Below are positions 35,882 to 49,800 of a DNA stretch of 64,000 nucleotides, one piece after another; within the stretch, counting starts at the first letter, position 1, and the number at the start of each line of letters is the position of its first letter. The stretch comes from Anarhynchus alexandrinus (taxonomy: Eukaryota > Chordata > Aves > Charadriiformes > Charadriidae), in contig VUYV01000073.1 of the NCBI GenBank assembly GCA_008711295.1, positions 744,001 through 808,000 on the forward strand, read 5' to 3'. The notes below the pieces were generated by a model. The model was not told the DNA's origin. It saw only the letters and a program-made list of their open reading frames with translations, and did no database searches. The translations under genes and the position numbers were made by a program.

Positions 35882-38319
35882 AAAGTGAATGGTCAAGGTT
35901 TGCTAATTTTAAAACAGCCCTTTCCGTTATAGTCCATTTTCTTTGCACAGGCAAGTCATGCTTTAGAATTGTGTTTTTCCTCAGCAAACTTTGTGTTACC
36001 TGTCTCCATGTATGATCACCATCCTCACATACAACATATAAAAATGCACTTGTGTGTAAATGTGAGTATACCTTTGTGTTTTGCCTTTTCTGGGCCATCC
36101 TCCTCAGGAGCAGCAAAAGTAGAAATTAGAGTTCTCTCATATGTCTTTCAGAAGCACTTCTCTCGCCTCCGTCAGGGAGACATTCACGTGTCACCTCGGG
36201 CAGAGGAGTATATTGCAGTATCAGCAATGTACTTTGCTGTGTAGCATCGTCAGCCACACGCTCCTGTGCACACTGACCCCATTTCCTACGTGGCAGGGAA
36301 GGACCATGGCTTAATCTGCTTTCACCCTGCAGCCCAAAGCAGCTCTGCCCATTGCAAAATTGGGAATGGCCCGGGACCCTGAAGGAGCCTTCACACCATG
36401 AAGAGTCGCTGAGCTGCAGAGAGCAGGAGGAGAAGTGGGACGAGGCGGCACACAGGCACTACACCAAGACCCCATCACGTCCCAGCCATCCCCCAGTGCC
36501 CCCAGCACTCTGCAGGGCTGTAGGAGAGGAGGGACCCCATCCCAGGGCTCTGCTGTGCCTCTCTCCACAAGAAGGGGACTATTCTGCACCCCAGGGGCCT
36601 CAGGCTACCAAGGCACCATCCAGGTGCCCTCTCCGGGCTTCGGCAGCCTCTCACCCACAGCAGAGGCTGGACGCCCGCCCTCGACCCCAGCGTGCTGAGC
36701 AGTCACATCCGAAGCTTGCAGTACGCAGGCTGTTTGATTAACCTTCCTCCCCCATCTTGCCCAGGCAGCCAGTGAAAATAACACGGGTTGTGAAGGAGAA
36801 AGCCTTACCCCACCCACGCATGACTCAACCCAAAACCCTCTAAGCCTGCAGCAGCGGTCAGTGTGCTAATCTTCAGCGTGGCTCAGCCGGCTTGGCGCGT
36901 GCGTATGTGGGTCACAACCGTCGTAGGCCAAGCTACCGCTGGAAGTGACCGTGAGGAAAGTAAGTGTTTCTTGCTAGCTGCCGGGGTTGCAAACTGGGGC
37001 CTGAAAATTGAGCAACTGTTTCTCAGCTCTCCGTTAGCCATCTAATAGATGTCTGAGACACATCTATTTTAAGACAAGATGAATCTCGTCACAGATGTAG
37101 AGGTCTCCACCATAATTACCCATGCATGGACAAATGAATCATAGAATCATATGTAGGTCTTGGGCAAAATGCTTCATTTTTTAAATTCCAGCACAGTTTC
37201 AGATGTTGACTGAGAAGCCCAATGGAAACTGCTGCTGCTCCCTGATCACCCACATCATGTTCTAGAGCTGGTTTCGAAAAGCACAGAGGGTATCTACACT
37301 ATTTGGTTAAGAACTGGTTATAAATACTGAAGATTTTGGTGGTTTTCACATTCAATAACAATTTCAGTTGAACGCAGTGGGTGGCAGTTTGAGTTAGACT
37401 AATGAAATGTACCATTGTTACTGGTGTTGTACCTCCAGTTTGTTACCACGTCAGAGCTAACATAAAAAGCATGTTTTTCTCCTTATCACCTTCCAGTTAT
37501 TTTTAAAATGGAAAGCAGTGTCTTAAAAATGAGACAGTTAAAAGTTTTCTCTTCTGTTTTTACCTGCACAATTGAATACTCTAGATTCAGAGCTCTTTCC
37601 CAAAGGACGTTAATAAAAATTGACAAATTCACAAGTGGATGGGGAGAACATTGGAGCGCAGCACTTGTTGGGCAGACATACAAAAAAAATGAGAAAAAGT
37701 ACCAATTCTCATGTGAGTCCTCCCCCTTGGGTTGGTGCAGACACGGATGATCCTCATCTTATTTGCAGTAGGGTTGGTTGCCTGCTTTAGCCTCTAGAGA
37801 TGTGCTAGCAAGAAGTCCCAAACCTTCCCAAACCATTTGCAAATGCTTCTAAGTGGAGCAGCTATCTCTATTAAAGCAATGAAAACAAAGTCTCTTTCCC
37901 ATACACTCCTGGGATGCTCTCTATTTTGGCCCGTATTCAGGAAGGCAATTAAATATGTGCTAACTCTATGCTCATGAATAGTCACATTGAAATTTAAGGA
38001 ATTACACATGCCTAAGTGCTTTCTTGAATGAAGCCCAAAGTTTGTATCCCAAAGAGAGCTAGAAACACTGTGGCTGAAAGCCACACGCCGCTCTGAGGGC
38101 CATGTCAAGGGAGCTACAATTCAGCAGAATCTCCCAGGAGGGTGTGGGGACTGAGGGAAGAGAGTCCGGATTTGTGCATGTTGCAAAAGAAAACCCACCT
38201 TTTTCCATTTGTAGGCACTGCCCTACTCCTCTCGGGAAAGTATGTAGTATTTTTCCTTTCATTCCCTATTTCCCCTTCCCAAACCTAGTAGAATTGAAAT
38301 AATCCCTGATGCTCACTGT

Positions 38320-38692
38320 TTTCGGAGAAGGCTGAGGGGAGACCTTATTATGGCATACAAGTATCTAAAGGGTGGGTTGAAGGAGGATGGAGCCAGACTC
38401 TTTTCAGTGGTTCCCAGTGACAGGACGAGGGGCAATGGGCAAAAGTTGGAACATAGGAGGTTCCATTCAAATACACAGAAAAACTTCTTTACGGTTAGGG
38501 TGACAGAGCACTGGCACAGGCTGCCCAGGGAGGCTGTGGAGTCCCCTTCTCTGGAGATTTTCAAGACCCGCCTGGATGCAGTCCTGAGTAATGTGCTCTA
38601 GGCAATCCTGCTTTGGCAGGGGAGTTGGACTAGATGATCTCTAGAGGTCCCTTCCAACTCTGAAGATTCCGTGATTCCATGATTCCATGATC
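38320..38692 (+). mobile_element. CR1 LINE, 5'-truncated 3' end, + strand
   Basis: About 370 bp of the CR1 3' end read on the + strand. The ORF2 C-terminus is open from about 38324 ([18 protein letters not shown]) through [20 protein letters not shown] and [20 protein letters not shown] to a stop just after 38598 (VLSNVL). Next come TTGGACTAGATGATCTCTAG, AGGTCCCTTCCAAC and a tail of GATTCCAT-type repeats ending at 38692. It has no internal stop in the retained part, so it looks at least as well preserved as the copy at 30.8 kb. It is too truncated to be active. Confidence 0.95.
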
Positions 38693-41600
38693 CATGCAGT
38701 CCCCAGCCTCGATGCTGTGGCGTGTGCATGAGGATGATACAGAGAGACCCAGGGGATCTCTGCAAACAGGGCACAGGAATTTGGTTCGAGTGCTACCTAC
38801 GCCCATGGCCCTCGCAAAGGCAGGTAACTCTCCGCCTCGTTTTCCCCACCTAATGAGAGTAACTGCCCAGGAGTAGTTCATGGTAAAACTCCCTTAAGGC
38901 TACTTACTTGGAGTCTGTGCTTACGCCAAGATTCATTGTGTCCCCTCTTGGTAGCAGAGCTGCTGTCAAAACAGAGAATCTTTCCTAATTGGCTACAACA
39001 AGATAGAGTAATTTAGAGTATCTTCTGCCAAATGAGTGCCACCGTGAAGACTAAGTTGTCTACCATGTTAAGCTCCAATCTTGCACACGTTGATGCAGTC
39101 CAGCAGCTTGTGTGTGCCTGGTTTGGGCTGAATTAGTCAATAATCTGAGAGGAATGGGTTTGGCTAGGTCTCAAATGTGGCCTGATGGTAATATTAGGTG
39201 ACTTCCAGTTGCTTCACTTTTTGTTAGATGTTCTGATACCTCCTGCATCGTGCAAAATACAGCAGAATGTCATTTAGCACAAAAGATCGGTTTTTCCCTG
39301 CCGAATCATTTGTGGACACGCTCTACCAGGAGTTGATGAATGATAATGTCACTGTGAAGGGACACTTGGGTGACAGTTGATAATCCACATATCATTCCCT
39401 TGGCAGCTGTTCGGGGAAGAGGCACTGAAATCAGCACACACCCTCCACAAGCACCAGCGGCCGGTTCACCTACCTGCTGCAGATGTTTTGTGTCGCCTCG
39501 GACAACGCACCCCACCTCCCAGCACCTCATGAACCCTTCATTTTCTCCATTCCTGGTCCTTTTTATCCTTTCCATCTGCACTCTCCACTACACCTTGTAC
39601 ATAAGGAGAGGGCCTAGTACCATCAGGCTCTGCTTTTGGGTGAAGACCAGCCACTCTGCCCAGCAGAAGAGGTCACACAGAGAAGTAAGAGGCTTCAGAC
39701 AAACCTTTCTCTTCAGCTCCAGCAATCGCTGCCCTTAACTTGCCAGTTTGATAGCGGTGACTTTCAAGTTAAGCTGCAAAGTCACAGGAAAAAAGAGGAA
39801 ATCATCTTAACTCTTAAGATTGGTTTAAAACATCATGTATTGCATTATCAATATTCTTTTTGGTGGGTATTTACCCTTTTTAAATGCAAAGACTTTTGGT
39901 TTCTGTTATGCAGAAAAGTGTTTCATGTAGTGACTTTCAGTTTCAGTTTAGCTAATGGGTGTGAAAAGAGCACTTTCTTCATTTGGACCCGTTCATTCAC
40001 AGTTAAGAAAGCAGTTGGGAGTGGAAGAAGCAGCAAAGCTCATTTCCTCTTCCAGCCTGTGACTCGAAACAGGTGGGCAAGGTCAAGACACACTGATGAA
40101 GGATGTGGGTGAGATTTTCCAGTCTTCAAGTCAAGCAGGTAGCGTTCCCACTCCGCACAACTGTCACTGATTTCCAGTGAAACGCCACAGAGCGCTCATC
40201 TGTATCTTTAAGAACTTATATGTCTTTGAATATCTACTTTACAGTGACCAGAAACAGCCTGTATGATCATTAACTGCAGTTACTACTTCCCTTATTTAAT
40301 ACGTCCGTTATATTTAAGTACAAAACTTGTTTTGATGCCTCGTCTATTCAACCTTCCCCACAAAACACCAAGCACATTTAAAGCAGTTGGGGTTTTTATT
40401 AATAGCAAATGATGGTAAAAGATCTGATTTGTGTACTTTTAATTGACTTTCCGCTTCCACCCATCAACTGATTGACACAAATCATGGAAAAATTAGTTCT
40501 CACACAGTGAGTAAGAAATGTTGTAATTTACTGTTTGCTGATACAACACTTGTGTGTCTATACGTACAGCCTTGCTCATGAACAGAGAAGACAGAAGATG
40601 TTTCCCCTGCTCAATCAACTGGTCCTGTGCCCGAGCATCAGAAAGGGGTTCCTGGCTACCTGCCACCAGCTGCAGCATCCCCTTTATGACCTGCCTCTCC
40701 AACACAGACCACCCACTTTCCAAAGTTGTTTTGCCAGGGCACCAGCAAGAATAAAAATCATTTCCTGGACCCCTCTGCAAAAGCCCCAAGTGGGGTTTCG
40801 CTACCAAATCAAAAGCATCGCTGTAAATGTTTTCTGGAGGTTTTGCCGAGCTATGATTTGTCCTTTGCAGAAGTTCCCAAGTTATGACCTGATCTGTAAC
40901 CTAAAACTGGTTTCCATGAGAAATATTTTCAGTTTGTTTGCTCATCGAGGTCAGAAGAAAGTGGTCTGGCACAAACGTCTTGTACATTTTACCAACCTCA
41001 GTTTTTATATATAGCAAGCACTCCTGTGAAATTGATTGATTACAGTTGGCTGATGAGCGGTATTTCTACCAAACAGTGAGATCACCTTGCTAGTGTGGAG
41101 ACTGTTTTGGAGGAGGCTGCTGTTTTAAGCTTGCTTGAGGTGTGCCCACAAGTCTGTTTATTCTCATGTATCTTATGTGGTCAGGGTGGTGGTGCTGGAG
41201 TTTTTCATTGCTGAGCAATTTCTTCTAGTTTATTAAATGAATTTAGTTTCAAATGGAGTACTGGGTTTTCGTTTGTGGTGCTGCTTTTCCTGTTACTGTT
41301 GTTGTGGTTTACCGTCCACACCGGGGTGTTCAAAAACTGCTCTTCAAACTTCACCAAGCTTGTTTTGTGATTTGTGTTTTTACAGTTCTGAGCGTTTCTT
41401 AATCTCAGGGTGCTGAGCGTGGGCTGGGACTCCTTCCAAGAGGGATTACGGTATATACCGTGCTGGGGCAGCACTGGAGCCTTGTGACTTCAGCCAGGCA
41501 CATTTCGAGTCCTCATTGGGCCAGGAGCTGAGAGGATGTAGGGTGCCGTCCAGGCAGGGTTTACGACAGCAGTAAGGCCTTCTTTAATGTACAGATACTG

Positions 41601-43139
41601 TTAAGGAGTTGTATTTCCAGATTGGCTTCTTCCCTCTATCTAGCAGTGCATTTTAATCACTAGAAAAACTCATGGTGGGGGGGAAGGGGGAAAGAGCAAT
41701 AGCAGACTATTTTCCAGGCTCAAGCAATGATTTAGAGGATGATGTTGAGCAAGTTTTGGTACTGGTTTTCCTATTTGTAAGACAGAGATATTAAGATTAA
41801 TCACAGTGGGCTAGTCCCTCAAGGATGTCACGAAGGTTAACTCCTATTAGAAAGTAGCTCTGAGCTAATCAAAGAAAAGGTGCTACCCACACGCACGTAG
41901 TGGGAGGCCTGGCATTTCTCTACCCAGCTAATGTGACGACATTTGAGATCGTGACTCTGGTTCCCAAACATGAGCAATAAGGGATTTTGGTTGAGGCGGT
42001 GGGAGTGACACAACCTGAGGATGCGTCCTTGGGCTCCTGGGAAAAGGATAACTGAGGGCACCACCTGCACAGCCCCTCAAAGGCCAGCAGAATAGGACCT
42101 CCCCATTTTCATGTGCATATTTACATCACAGCACATTTCTTCAGGCTTCAGACAGGTACATTTTAAACAGCACAAGAAACACGGAAAACAGAAAGATGCC
42201 CTCTTTTCCTTTGTCAGCAGCTCTGCATCACTTTTTGCCTGGAAAGGGCAACATATCTGCCAAAGGCTGCTCAGTAGGTATCTGAAGTCATAAAATGGTC
42301 TGCTCGAGTGCTGTCACCTCAAGACTGGGTCTGAGCCTCCCTCGGAGGTGTACAGCAGCTTCTGTTGGGGGTTTCCCCAGTGAGGTGTAGCACTATGGGG
42401 TCACCACAGCTGTGGAGGAAGGCAGAAGGAAAAGCTGCTGCAAGCCAGCAGCAAATGCCCCTGGTTGTGTCCTCCACCTTACTATCATCTCACATCATTC
42501 ACGTTGGTCCTCTCTGCTTCCAGCCCTGTGTGGTGCCAGTAACCCCACGACCACCCACGTGTCCTTAGTTCCCCTTCATCACCACTCATCCCAAAACCCA
42601 ATTGTTTCTTGCTTGCTTTAGGACTGATTCATCACAGCTGTCTGCAGTGACTCCTTTTGCCCGGCCTCCCAACCTCTACCACCGCATCAGCTGCTGCTCA
42701 CCCCAATCACGTCCCAGACAGTTTTCCAGCACCCTCCCACTCTTAAAGACCATTACGAAAAGTGGCTAACTCCCAAGCTGACTTTTCATTTGTTTTTAAT
42801 AGAGCTGGTGCATTCCCTGTGCGATGTCTTTTGTGTGTGTCATCGTCATCACCATCATTATTTCCAATATTCAAAAGCCTTTAAGGCTCTTTGTTTTAAG
42901 ACAAAACAATTTTGCCATTTAACAATGGGAGGCAGAACCCTGCCGGTTTTCTCAGGTTGAGTTTTGGTGCAAAATAAAGATTGGAAAGCACCAGCTTAAC
43001 CAGTTCTTAATCCTATGGTAATCTGCAATATGTTCCAGTGCTCACTGGTCCTTATCATTAGAAAATGTTTCTAATAGCTAACATAAATCTTCCTTGCTGC
43101 AAGTTAAGCTTGTTACTTGTTATGCTATTGCCAGCAAAT
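38693..43139. other. Intergenic sequence, no gene recognised
   Basis: Open frames of 158 codons (39636-40112) and 159 codons (40535-41014) occur here, but they have no family motif, no splice context and overlapping frames on the other strand. I see no repeat family with certainty. Confidence 0.6.
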
Positions 43140-43870
43140 ACGGACAACCCTTCATTATATCTCCTTTGCAGCTACCTTTTACGTATTTGAAGGCTGTTGT
43201 CGTCTTCTCTTTTGCAAACTAGACACAGTCTCATCTTTCAATTTTTCCCCTGAGCCCACATTTTCTAGACCTCTGATCACTCTCGTTGCTTTTGTCTGAG
43301 CTTTCTCCAGCACGTTAGTAGGGCAGCTAAATATATCACTGCTCTTCTTTGAGATTCAAATCGGCCTTTATGCTATGAATTATCCCGAGAGCTCCCATAG
43401 GCTTGGTTACCAGCCTATTCACCTAAATCCTCTGCTAAACCACCACTTTCTAGAATAAAGCCCCCATTCCTGTAGGTAAGCTGCCTTTATTTATCCCTAG
43501 CTTCATGGTCTTTCATTTGGCTGTCAAAATGTATGCGGTTTAACTGACCTTCCTTTAACAAGTAATCCAGATCAATTTTTCTAGCTGACCTATCCCTAAT
43601 GCTTCTTCACCAGTTTTTTTGTTATCTCTAGATCTTCCACCAGGACCAGAAAGGAAAGCCGTGGGATCCTGAGAGGAACATCCCCCCAGGATGACAAGTT
43701 CTCATTTACAGGCAACATTTCATCTGTTCAGTATGGACTCTTTTAAGTTTGCACTACTCATTAATTTTCACAGCGTCATGCGCAGTGAAGTCACATATCT
43801 TACAAAACCCTAAATGTGTTGTGTCATCACATGTACCCTTACCAAATCTGAGATCTGCTCAGGAAGCAAG
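43140..43870 (-). mobile_element. Ancient, highly diverged CR1-type LINE fragment, - strand
   Basis: Read against the antisense CR1/L3-type consensus as I remember it, matching blocks appear in the right order over about 700 bp. They are TCATTATATCTCC near 43152, CATTTTCTAGACCTCTGATC near 43259, CTTTCTCCAGCACG near 43302, GTTTAACTGACC and AATCCAGATCAATTTT near 43540-43580, a CCGTGGGATCCTGAGAGGAA block near 43660, and ACATATCTTACAAAACCCTA near 43793. The reverse-transcriptase frame is destroyed by many changes. It is far older than the two avian CR1 copies. The boundaries are approximate. Confidence 0.65.
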
Positions 43871-46800
43871 AGCAAATTTGTGATCTGGAAGGAACGCCCA
43901 GCTTTTCTAGGGAGTGATGGAGAGTTCAAGAAACCGAAGGTGGTGTGTTGCTTGGAAAAGAAAGAAAAAAATAGAGGCAGGAAATCTGTTAGACATGAGG
44001 AGTGTATCTGTGCTTATTTCATAAAGATATGAATTAAGAACTGGAACCAACTATTACTCTAAATTGATTGCATCTGGTAAGCATTAACTGAGTACACATT
44101 TCTGAACTGTTTGCTGCTTTTTTGATCCCACTGGGTAGTCAGCTTCTGATATTTCCACTGAACCGTGTTTAATCATGTTTAGCAATATTTTAGTGATAAG
44201 AGTTGGTGGTATTATAGCTCCACTTCCAGTCTTTGATGCATGTGATTATATTACCTCCTCCTTCAGCGAATGCAAAAATCCTCTGGTAACTTGTACTATT
44301 GACGTCTGAGGAAGTCAGGGCTGTTATTGTTTCAGTGTTCAGCATGCTGCCGCTGCATCGCTTTGATCCATGGCCTTACGTGGCTTTTTAAAGCGGAGGA
44401 GGGTGGAGGGAGAAGGGTTACTGGGCTTGTAAACATTTCTATTACATCAGATTAGTTTCCCTGCCATGTACAATCTGCTGGTGTGACTCAGACTTTCACA
44501 TTTTATAAAGTCAGCTATGTCTACAGGGACTACAACCATTCTGAGAAATTCTAGATAAATGTGAATTAGTTTTATTCTTATCTTATTACACAATGTACAA
44601 TTGTACAAAAAATGCCCTTTTGTTGACTTTCAGTGCAGATGTGCAACCACTGGCAGATAACGAGAACAACATGTTCCCTGCCTCACCAGCTCCTTTATTC
44701 TTTGGCTGTGAGTCTTAACCCAGGTTTAGGACCAACCGATGCTCATTCATGGTGTTCTCAGCTGCTCTCCACCCACCTCTCCATTTATTTATTTTTTTTA
44801 TTGAGGCTGCACCACAGTGATCTGAGATGGCTGCCACTAAATAGTTGGATTCATGTTTCTTAGAGTAGATCATTCAACCATTTTTACCCTGGGGAATAGG
44901 GCATGCTTTTTCGCAGTCATAAGAGCTGGGCAAGACAATTTATTTTTGCCCTTGTGTTGGTTTAGGGCACCGTCAGTAGCACGGAAAAAGCGATAGTCAT
45001 TACCAGCAAAAGTGTTGATGTCTCATATGAAATAATCTGGGGCACCACACATAACATTTTCCCTTCAGGATTTTCTGGGCAGGATTTTCAAGCACTCTGC
45101 TTTGTGGCAGCCAAAGGTTGCAATTGCTTTGTTATCTCCCACATGTTTTCTTGCCAAATGTTTCCACAGTTGTCTGCTATTCAAATAATGTCTTACCAAT
45201 GCGGTGGTCATTTTGAAGGTGCTAGGGAACAAGCATGGTTCATGGGCTATTTTCAGAGATCCTAAGCAATAGCTGTAATTTCTTCAGCACTGGGACGCAC
45301 CAAAGAGTGTTTTTCTTTTTGGATGTCCTACCTCACATGGGCACATCACCATTTCTCACATTTCTGGCAATGGTAAATAGGACCCACTCGCTAGCCTCAG
45401 TCAGAGCGAGTAACTGTGCCAGACCCTTGAAGAAAATATGATGGTGATTCTGTGGGAGGCCCCAGATACTCCCCCGGGGCCCTGCAATACATCAATCCTG
45501 CTCCACAGCATGGACTCAAAGTCAAAACAAATGTTTTTGAAAAGTGCAAGGTAAGACTTATGGACAAATAAAGGCAGCAAGTGAAAAAAAAAACAGGAGA
45601 TGGGCAATGATCCTTACCAGCCCCTCACATAGTGGACTGTGTGTCATTCTGTAATTGCCAGTCCAGCCACTAAAAATCCTGCGCAGACAAGAAACTATTC
45701 AAGACATTCACTAGATCAGCCATCACAGTGGGCTGGAGCCCGAAGATTTCTGCTAGCATCATTGCCACACACGTCAGGGTTGAGGCTGATCTCCTATGGG
45801 AATGGGATACAGGACTAGAGTACAAATCAAGCAAGAAACTGCGTGGCTCAAGGGCAGCAAGGATCTAGTCTCCTTCCATTGCCTGACCTTCGTCAGAGAG
45901 TTTTTAGGTCTGTCTTTCTTCACCATCACGCACTTGGGGCCAGTTTTGAACGCGGAAGCCTCTTGCAGCACATCCCAGTCCACAGCCCCCCCTTTCTTCA
46001 GGCAAAGGGGGACCTCAGCACCTGGTCAGAGGTGAGCTGAGTGCTGCTCGTCCTTCAGCCAGTGAAGCCCTCTCACCGGGGTGCAGTGAGCCAGTGGACT
46101 GTGGGAGAGGTCAGGATGCTTTTGTCACTCAGAGGAGTCTGTCAGTGCAGGATGTGAGCCTAAATATCCCCTATTTGTGGAAAAGCATTTTCTTATTAAC
46201 CAACCTGTATTTGACAGGGTTTTTACTGAAACAACAGCCTCCCCCAGGGCAGGTAAATGTGACTGTGGCAGCAGTTAGCGTTCCCCGGGGCCTTCCTGCA
46301 TCTAGGATGCAATTAGATACATTTGTCTGCAAATGCTTTAAATATTTCAGCTGGTATGCCATTAAGGAATAAGAAAAGGTTTTATGTTAAGAGAGACTCA
46401 GAGCGCTGCAAGGCAGCCAATATCACAGACAAGGCATAAGAATGATTTGGGATAGATAATGGTTGTGAGTAATGTTATAAATGATCTCATAGACTTCTTT
46501 TTTTCCTGTGAAGTAAATGACCTTCCTTCTTCCACTTAGGGAGCCATGTGGCCATTACAGTGTGAAAAATGTCTCTCTCTCAGCCAGGACTGCTCAGTAC
46601 ATTTTTACTGAGGTCCACTGGATAATTTTAATTACATTTGTGCATTTTCACTCAGCTCTTTAATGTGGTCTTACCAGGTCCTCCTCCCCTCCAAGACGTG
46701 GGGAGGACAGCACGGGACAAGGGTTCTCTGGCAGGGACGCAGGAGGCTTCATACATCTAGGTCTTTTCTGATGTGTGAAACATCATTTACACAGCCCACA

Positions 46801-49800
46801 TCTCACCTTTACCCTTTTGACGCCAGGTTCAGTGCTAGCACTCTCATTGACAGCAGCAGGAAGATTTACTTGTATTGCAGCTGGATTTGGGAGCGCTAAT
46901 GAGAACCACGGCACAACATGATGAGACATTACACGTCTGTAACAGAAAAAAAAAAAATAAAATCCCTATTTCAAAGATCTGATGGGCAATAAGATGTGAA
47001 CACAACATGCATGGGAGGACACAGGCAGTGGCATTCTCTATGAGTGGGAGGCCCCTCATAGAGAGACCCGGAGCACTGACGTGATGCTACCAAGTGGGTT
47101 ATCGGTGGGCATTGCACAGCGGCAGCAGTTGGCTCAGGCTTCCTCCGCACCTCTCCAGGATGAGTCTTTGCAGGTGCCACGTCTTCCACCCCTGCTGCTG
47201 CACACATAGCCGCGAAGCTGTAATGTGGCGGTTCTAATTTGAGATGTGCCTAGAGGCAGGGCTGCCCCAAGATCCCACCTTTGCTCTCTTTTTCTGTGTT
47301 AATGCAGTGACAAATAAGCTCCATTTGGAAAAGAAACCCACTCGGGACCCACTTAAAAGCTTTCCTTTCCTCCTTATTTGGTAAAATTTTCCTCCTTTCC
47401 ATCTCTGTGGCATGTGCAAGTGATGTGAAGAGAAAATAATAGTACCTTCATTATGCCTTTGTTTTCATAAGATATTTGCGCAGGAGATCTTATGAAAGGA
47501 GGCCTTATGCCCTGATCAGCTTTTATTATTCTGGATGTCTAGTAATGGGTGAATAGCATGAGAAAGTATTACATACTTGTTATAAGTTTAAGCATTTGTA
47601 ATCGTGTATTCAAAATTGTTAGACACCGTATCTAAAAGTCCAACCGAGACATCTGTAGGAAGCGCAAAACCCCCACAAAAATATTTCAGTGATATAAATT
47701 ATTCAAATCATTATTAATATCACCCACTCTACTAGTCAAAGTCTATCTGCAGGATTCCTGCATGGGATAAGATTCATCACACAAGGCAACAATTCTGCAA
47801 CTTCTTTTGAATCCCAAATTGTTATATTTACCGCAAAAACTTTTTTTCAGTCAGAGTCCCCTTGAGATGTGCTTCAACCTAAAATGTCAGTTAAAACACT
47901 CCATCAAGATCTGATGCCCTGCCTCCTTTTTCATTCAGGATTTATTCTGGCAAAGCTCCCCTCAAGTCAAGTAGAGACACCACCACTCTGAACAAAAGCT
48001 TTACAGTTTGACTCAATAAACTTGTCATCTTCGCACAAAGAAATGGGTAAAAATGCAAACAAGCCATTGTCCCAATGTGTCACGTAGCTTATAGGAAGGA
48101 CGCTTCACTTAGCCTTTAAGTGAGCCGCCGGACCAACGCTGGCAGTGATGGGTGCTGCTATGTTTAAACCTTTAGTCACGGCAGTCCTACAGTGACCCTC
48201 GGTTCGCTCCGCTTTGACAGTCTGTGGTGGCCACGCAGGGGAAATGACAACCCAGCTCAAGCTTGTAAGTCTTGATGCATTTCTGGTGCTCACACCGATG
48301 CTCTGGTCTCCCACCCTGCCCCATCTCGTGGCGTGGTGGGAGCCTACATAGGTACGTCCACCCTGAGTGCTGGAAACCTGCCAGCAGCTATCCCACAACC
48401 CCCTGTCACTGTTTTCTGGCCTTTCTGCCAGAACATAACAATTTACTTTCCACCACTTCCTCTCCTTTCCATAGATAAGGTCTGACAGCACTAGAAAATG
48501 GGCTGCTTACTGACGCACGGTGAGGGTGGCTCTGGTGCCAGACTATAAGATGTAATTAAGATATGGGCAGGTGACTCCCATATGGTGCAGGCTGACCGGT
48601 TATGTAGAGAGACCTTATGCTAGACTAGTAAATTGTCACGTCCTATTTCCAGGGAGACTAGATGGTGCATTCATGCCATATCAGTGTACACTCTCTGCTG
48701 CATTTGACAGAATATTTCTTTCAAGTTTATCACTGTTTTTCAGAACCTGTAGACCAAAATACCTAACATAACTCATTTACACTCTTCTCAACATCATCAA
48801 ATATTAGTGCCTAAAATTCATGGGCATTCAGGGTGAAAGATTGCCTGGATTTGAGGCAGATGTTATTGTGCAATAAAATGTTCATGTTCAGACTTGAAAA
48901 AGACAATGATTTAGTGTAGTATTGATTTTTTAAGGAGAGGGAGAATTGCGATTGGTGATTGGAGTTAGTCCAGCTTAGAGATGAGGCAAAGCAAATGAGA
49001 AGATTCATCTACTTATGTTAGGTACTTCGTTTCCCTTACTTAGATAATTACTCATCTGCCATTGTAGAAAACCTCTACAAACACAAATGTAATGTCTCTG
49101 TAAGGTAGGGAAGCATTGTTACCTTCCATTATGCTCACAGCAGAGGCCCCAGGAGGTTGAGGCAGTGCCACATACTTTGGTGAGGTCACTGCTGAAGGCC
49201 ACCACCACAGTACAAGCCCTGAGGACACTCCAGCTGCCATCAGACCAGGGGTATGGTTGACCAAACAACCTGCCTCAAAGGGTCATTCTCACACTTGCCC
49301 CATACCTGATATGCCCACGCTTCTTACACCCTCTGATCCCAACCCCTGGAGGTGCAGACATGTCAGGTGTCCAACCCCCTGCAGCCCTCACCTTCCCACC
49401 GAGCATGGTGTTGTGGTAGGCTCCACTCATGTTGTTACCAAACACAGAAGGCCTCAGGCAGGCTGCTCTCCTCTGTACCAGGAGCTCCAAAAATCTCTAG
49501 AGGCTGCTTCCACCATGCCCAGACCAGTTAAATTCGGGACACCTATCATGAACCTCACTTGCTTTTTGCACAGATGAGGTGTAAGACAGTGAGTGAACTA
49601 AGAGTTTGCCCAATCAAAATAACAAGCAGATGTTGTAAAGGGCAAAAATATTTTGCAATTGTCAAATGCAAAAACTTCTGTTCTTAAATGCAAGAAAATT
49701 GTAATGGTTTCCTGCAGAGAGGCTACTGGCAAGGACTAAACCTGAAAAGTAGCCCACATTTAATAGCATTGTGCCATTAGTGACTAAAAATGAAATAAAA

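Larger units (their letters stand above)
31326..38319. other. Intergenic sequence between two CR1 copies, no gene recognised
   Basis: This stretch is moderately GC-rich, with purine-rich sequence around 34700-35050 and GC-rich sequence at 31340-31460 and 36400-36720. Open frames reach about 140 codons without recognisable content. A short tandem repeat lies at 33269-33301 and a T9A9 palindrome at 35862-35881. An ATAGAATCAT-type scrap at 37139-37148 could be a CR1 tail remnant. I see no RNA gene. Confidence 0.65.

Noticed and set aside
37139..37148. ATAGAATCAT as a third recent CR1 copy
   Set aside because: Only about ten bases resemble a CR1 tail. No adjoining 3' UTR or ORF2 sequence is present.
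39636..41014. Two frames of about 158 codons as genes
   Set aside because: They share no features with each other or with known proteins, lack exon signals, and are of a length expected by chance in a 64-kb window.
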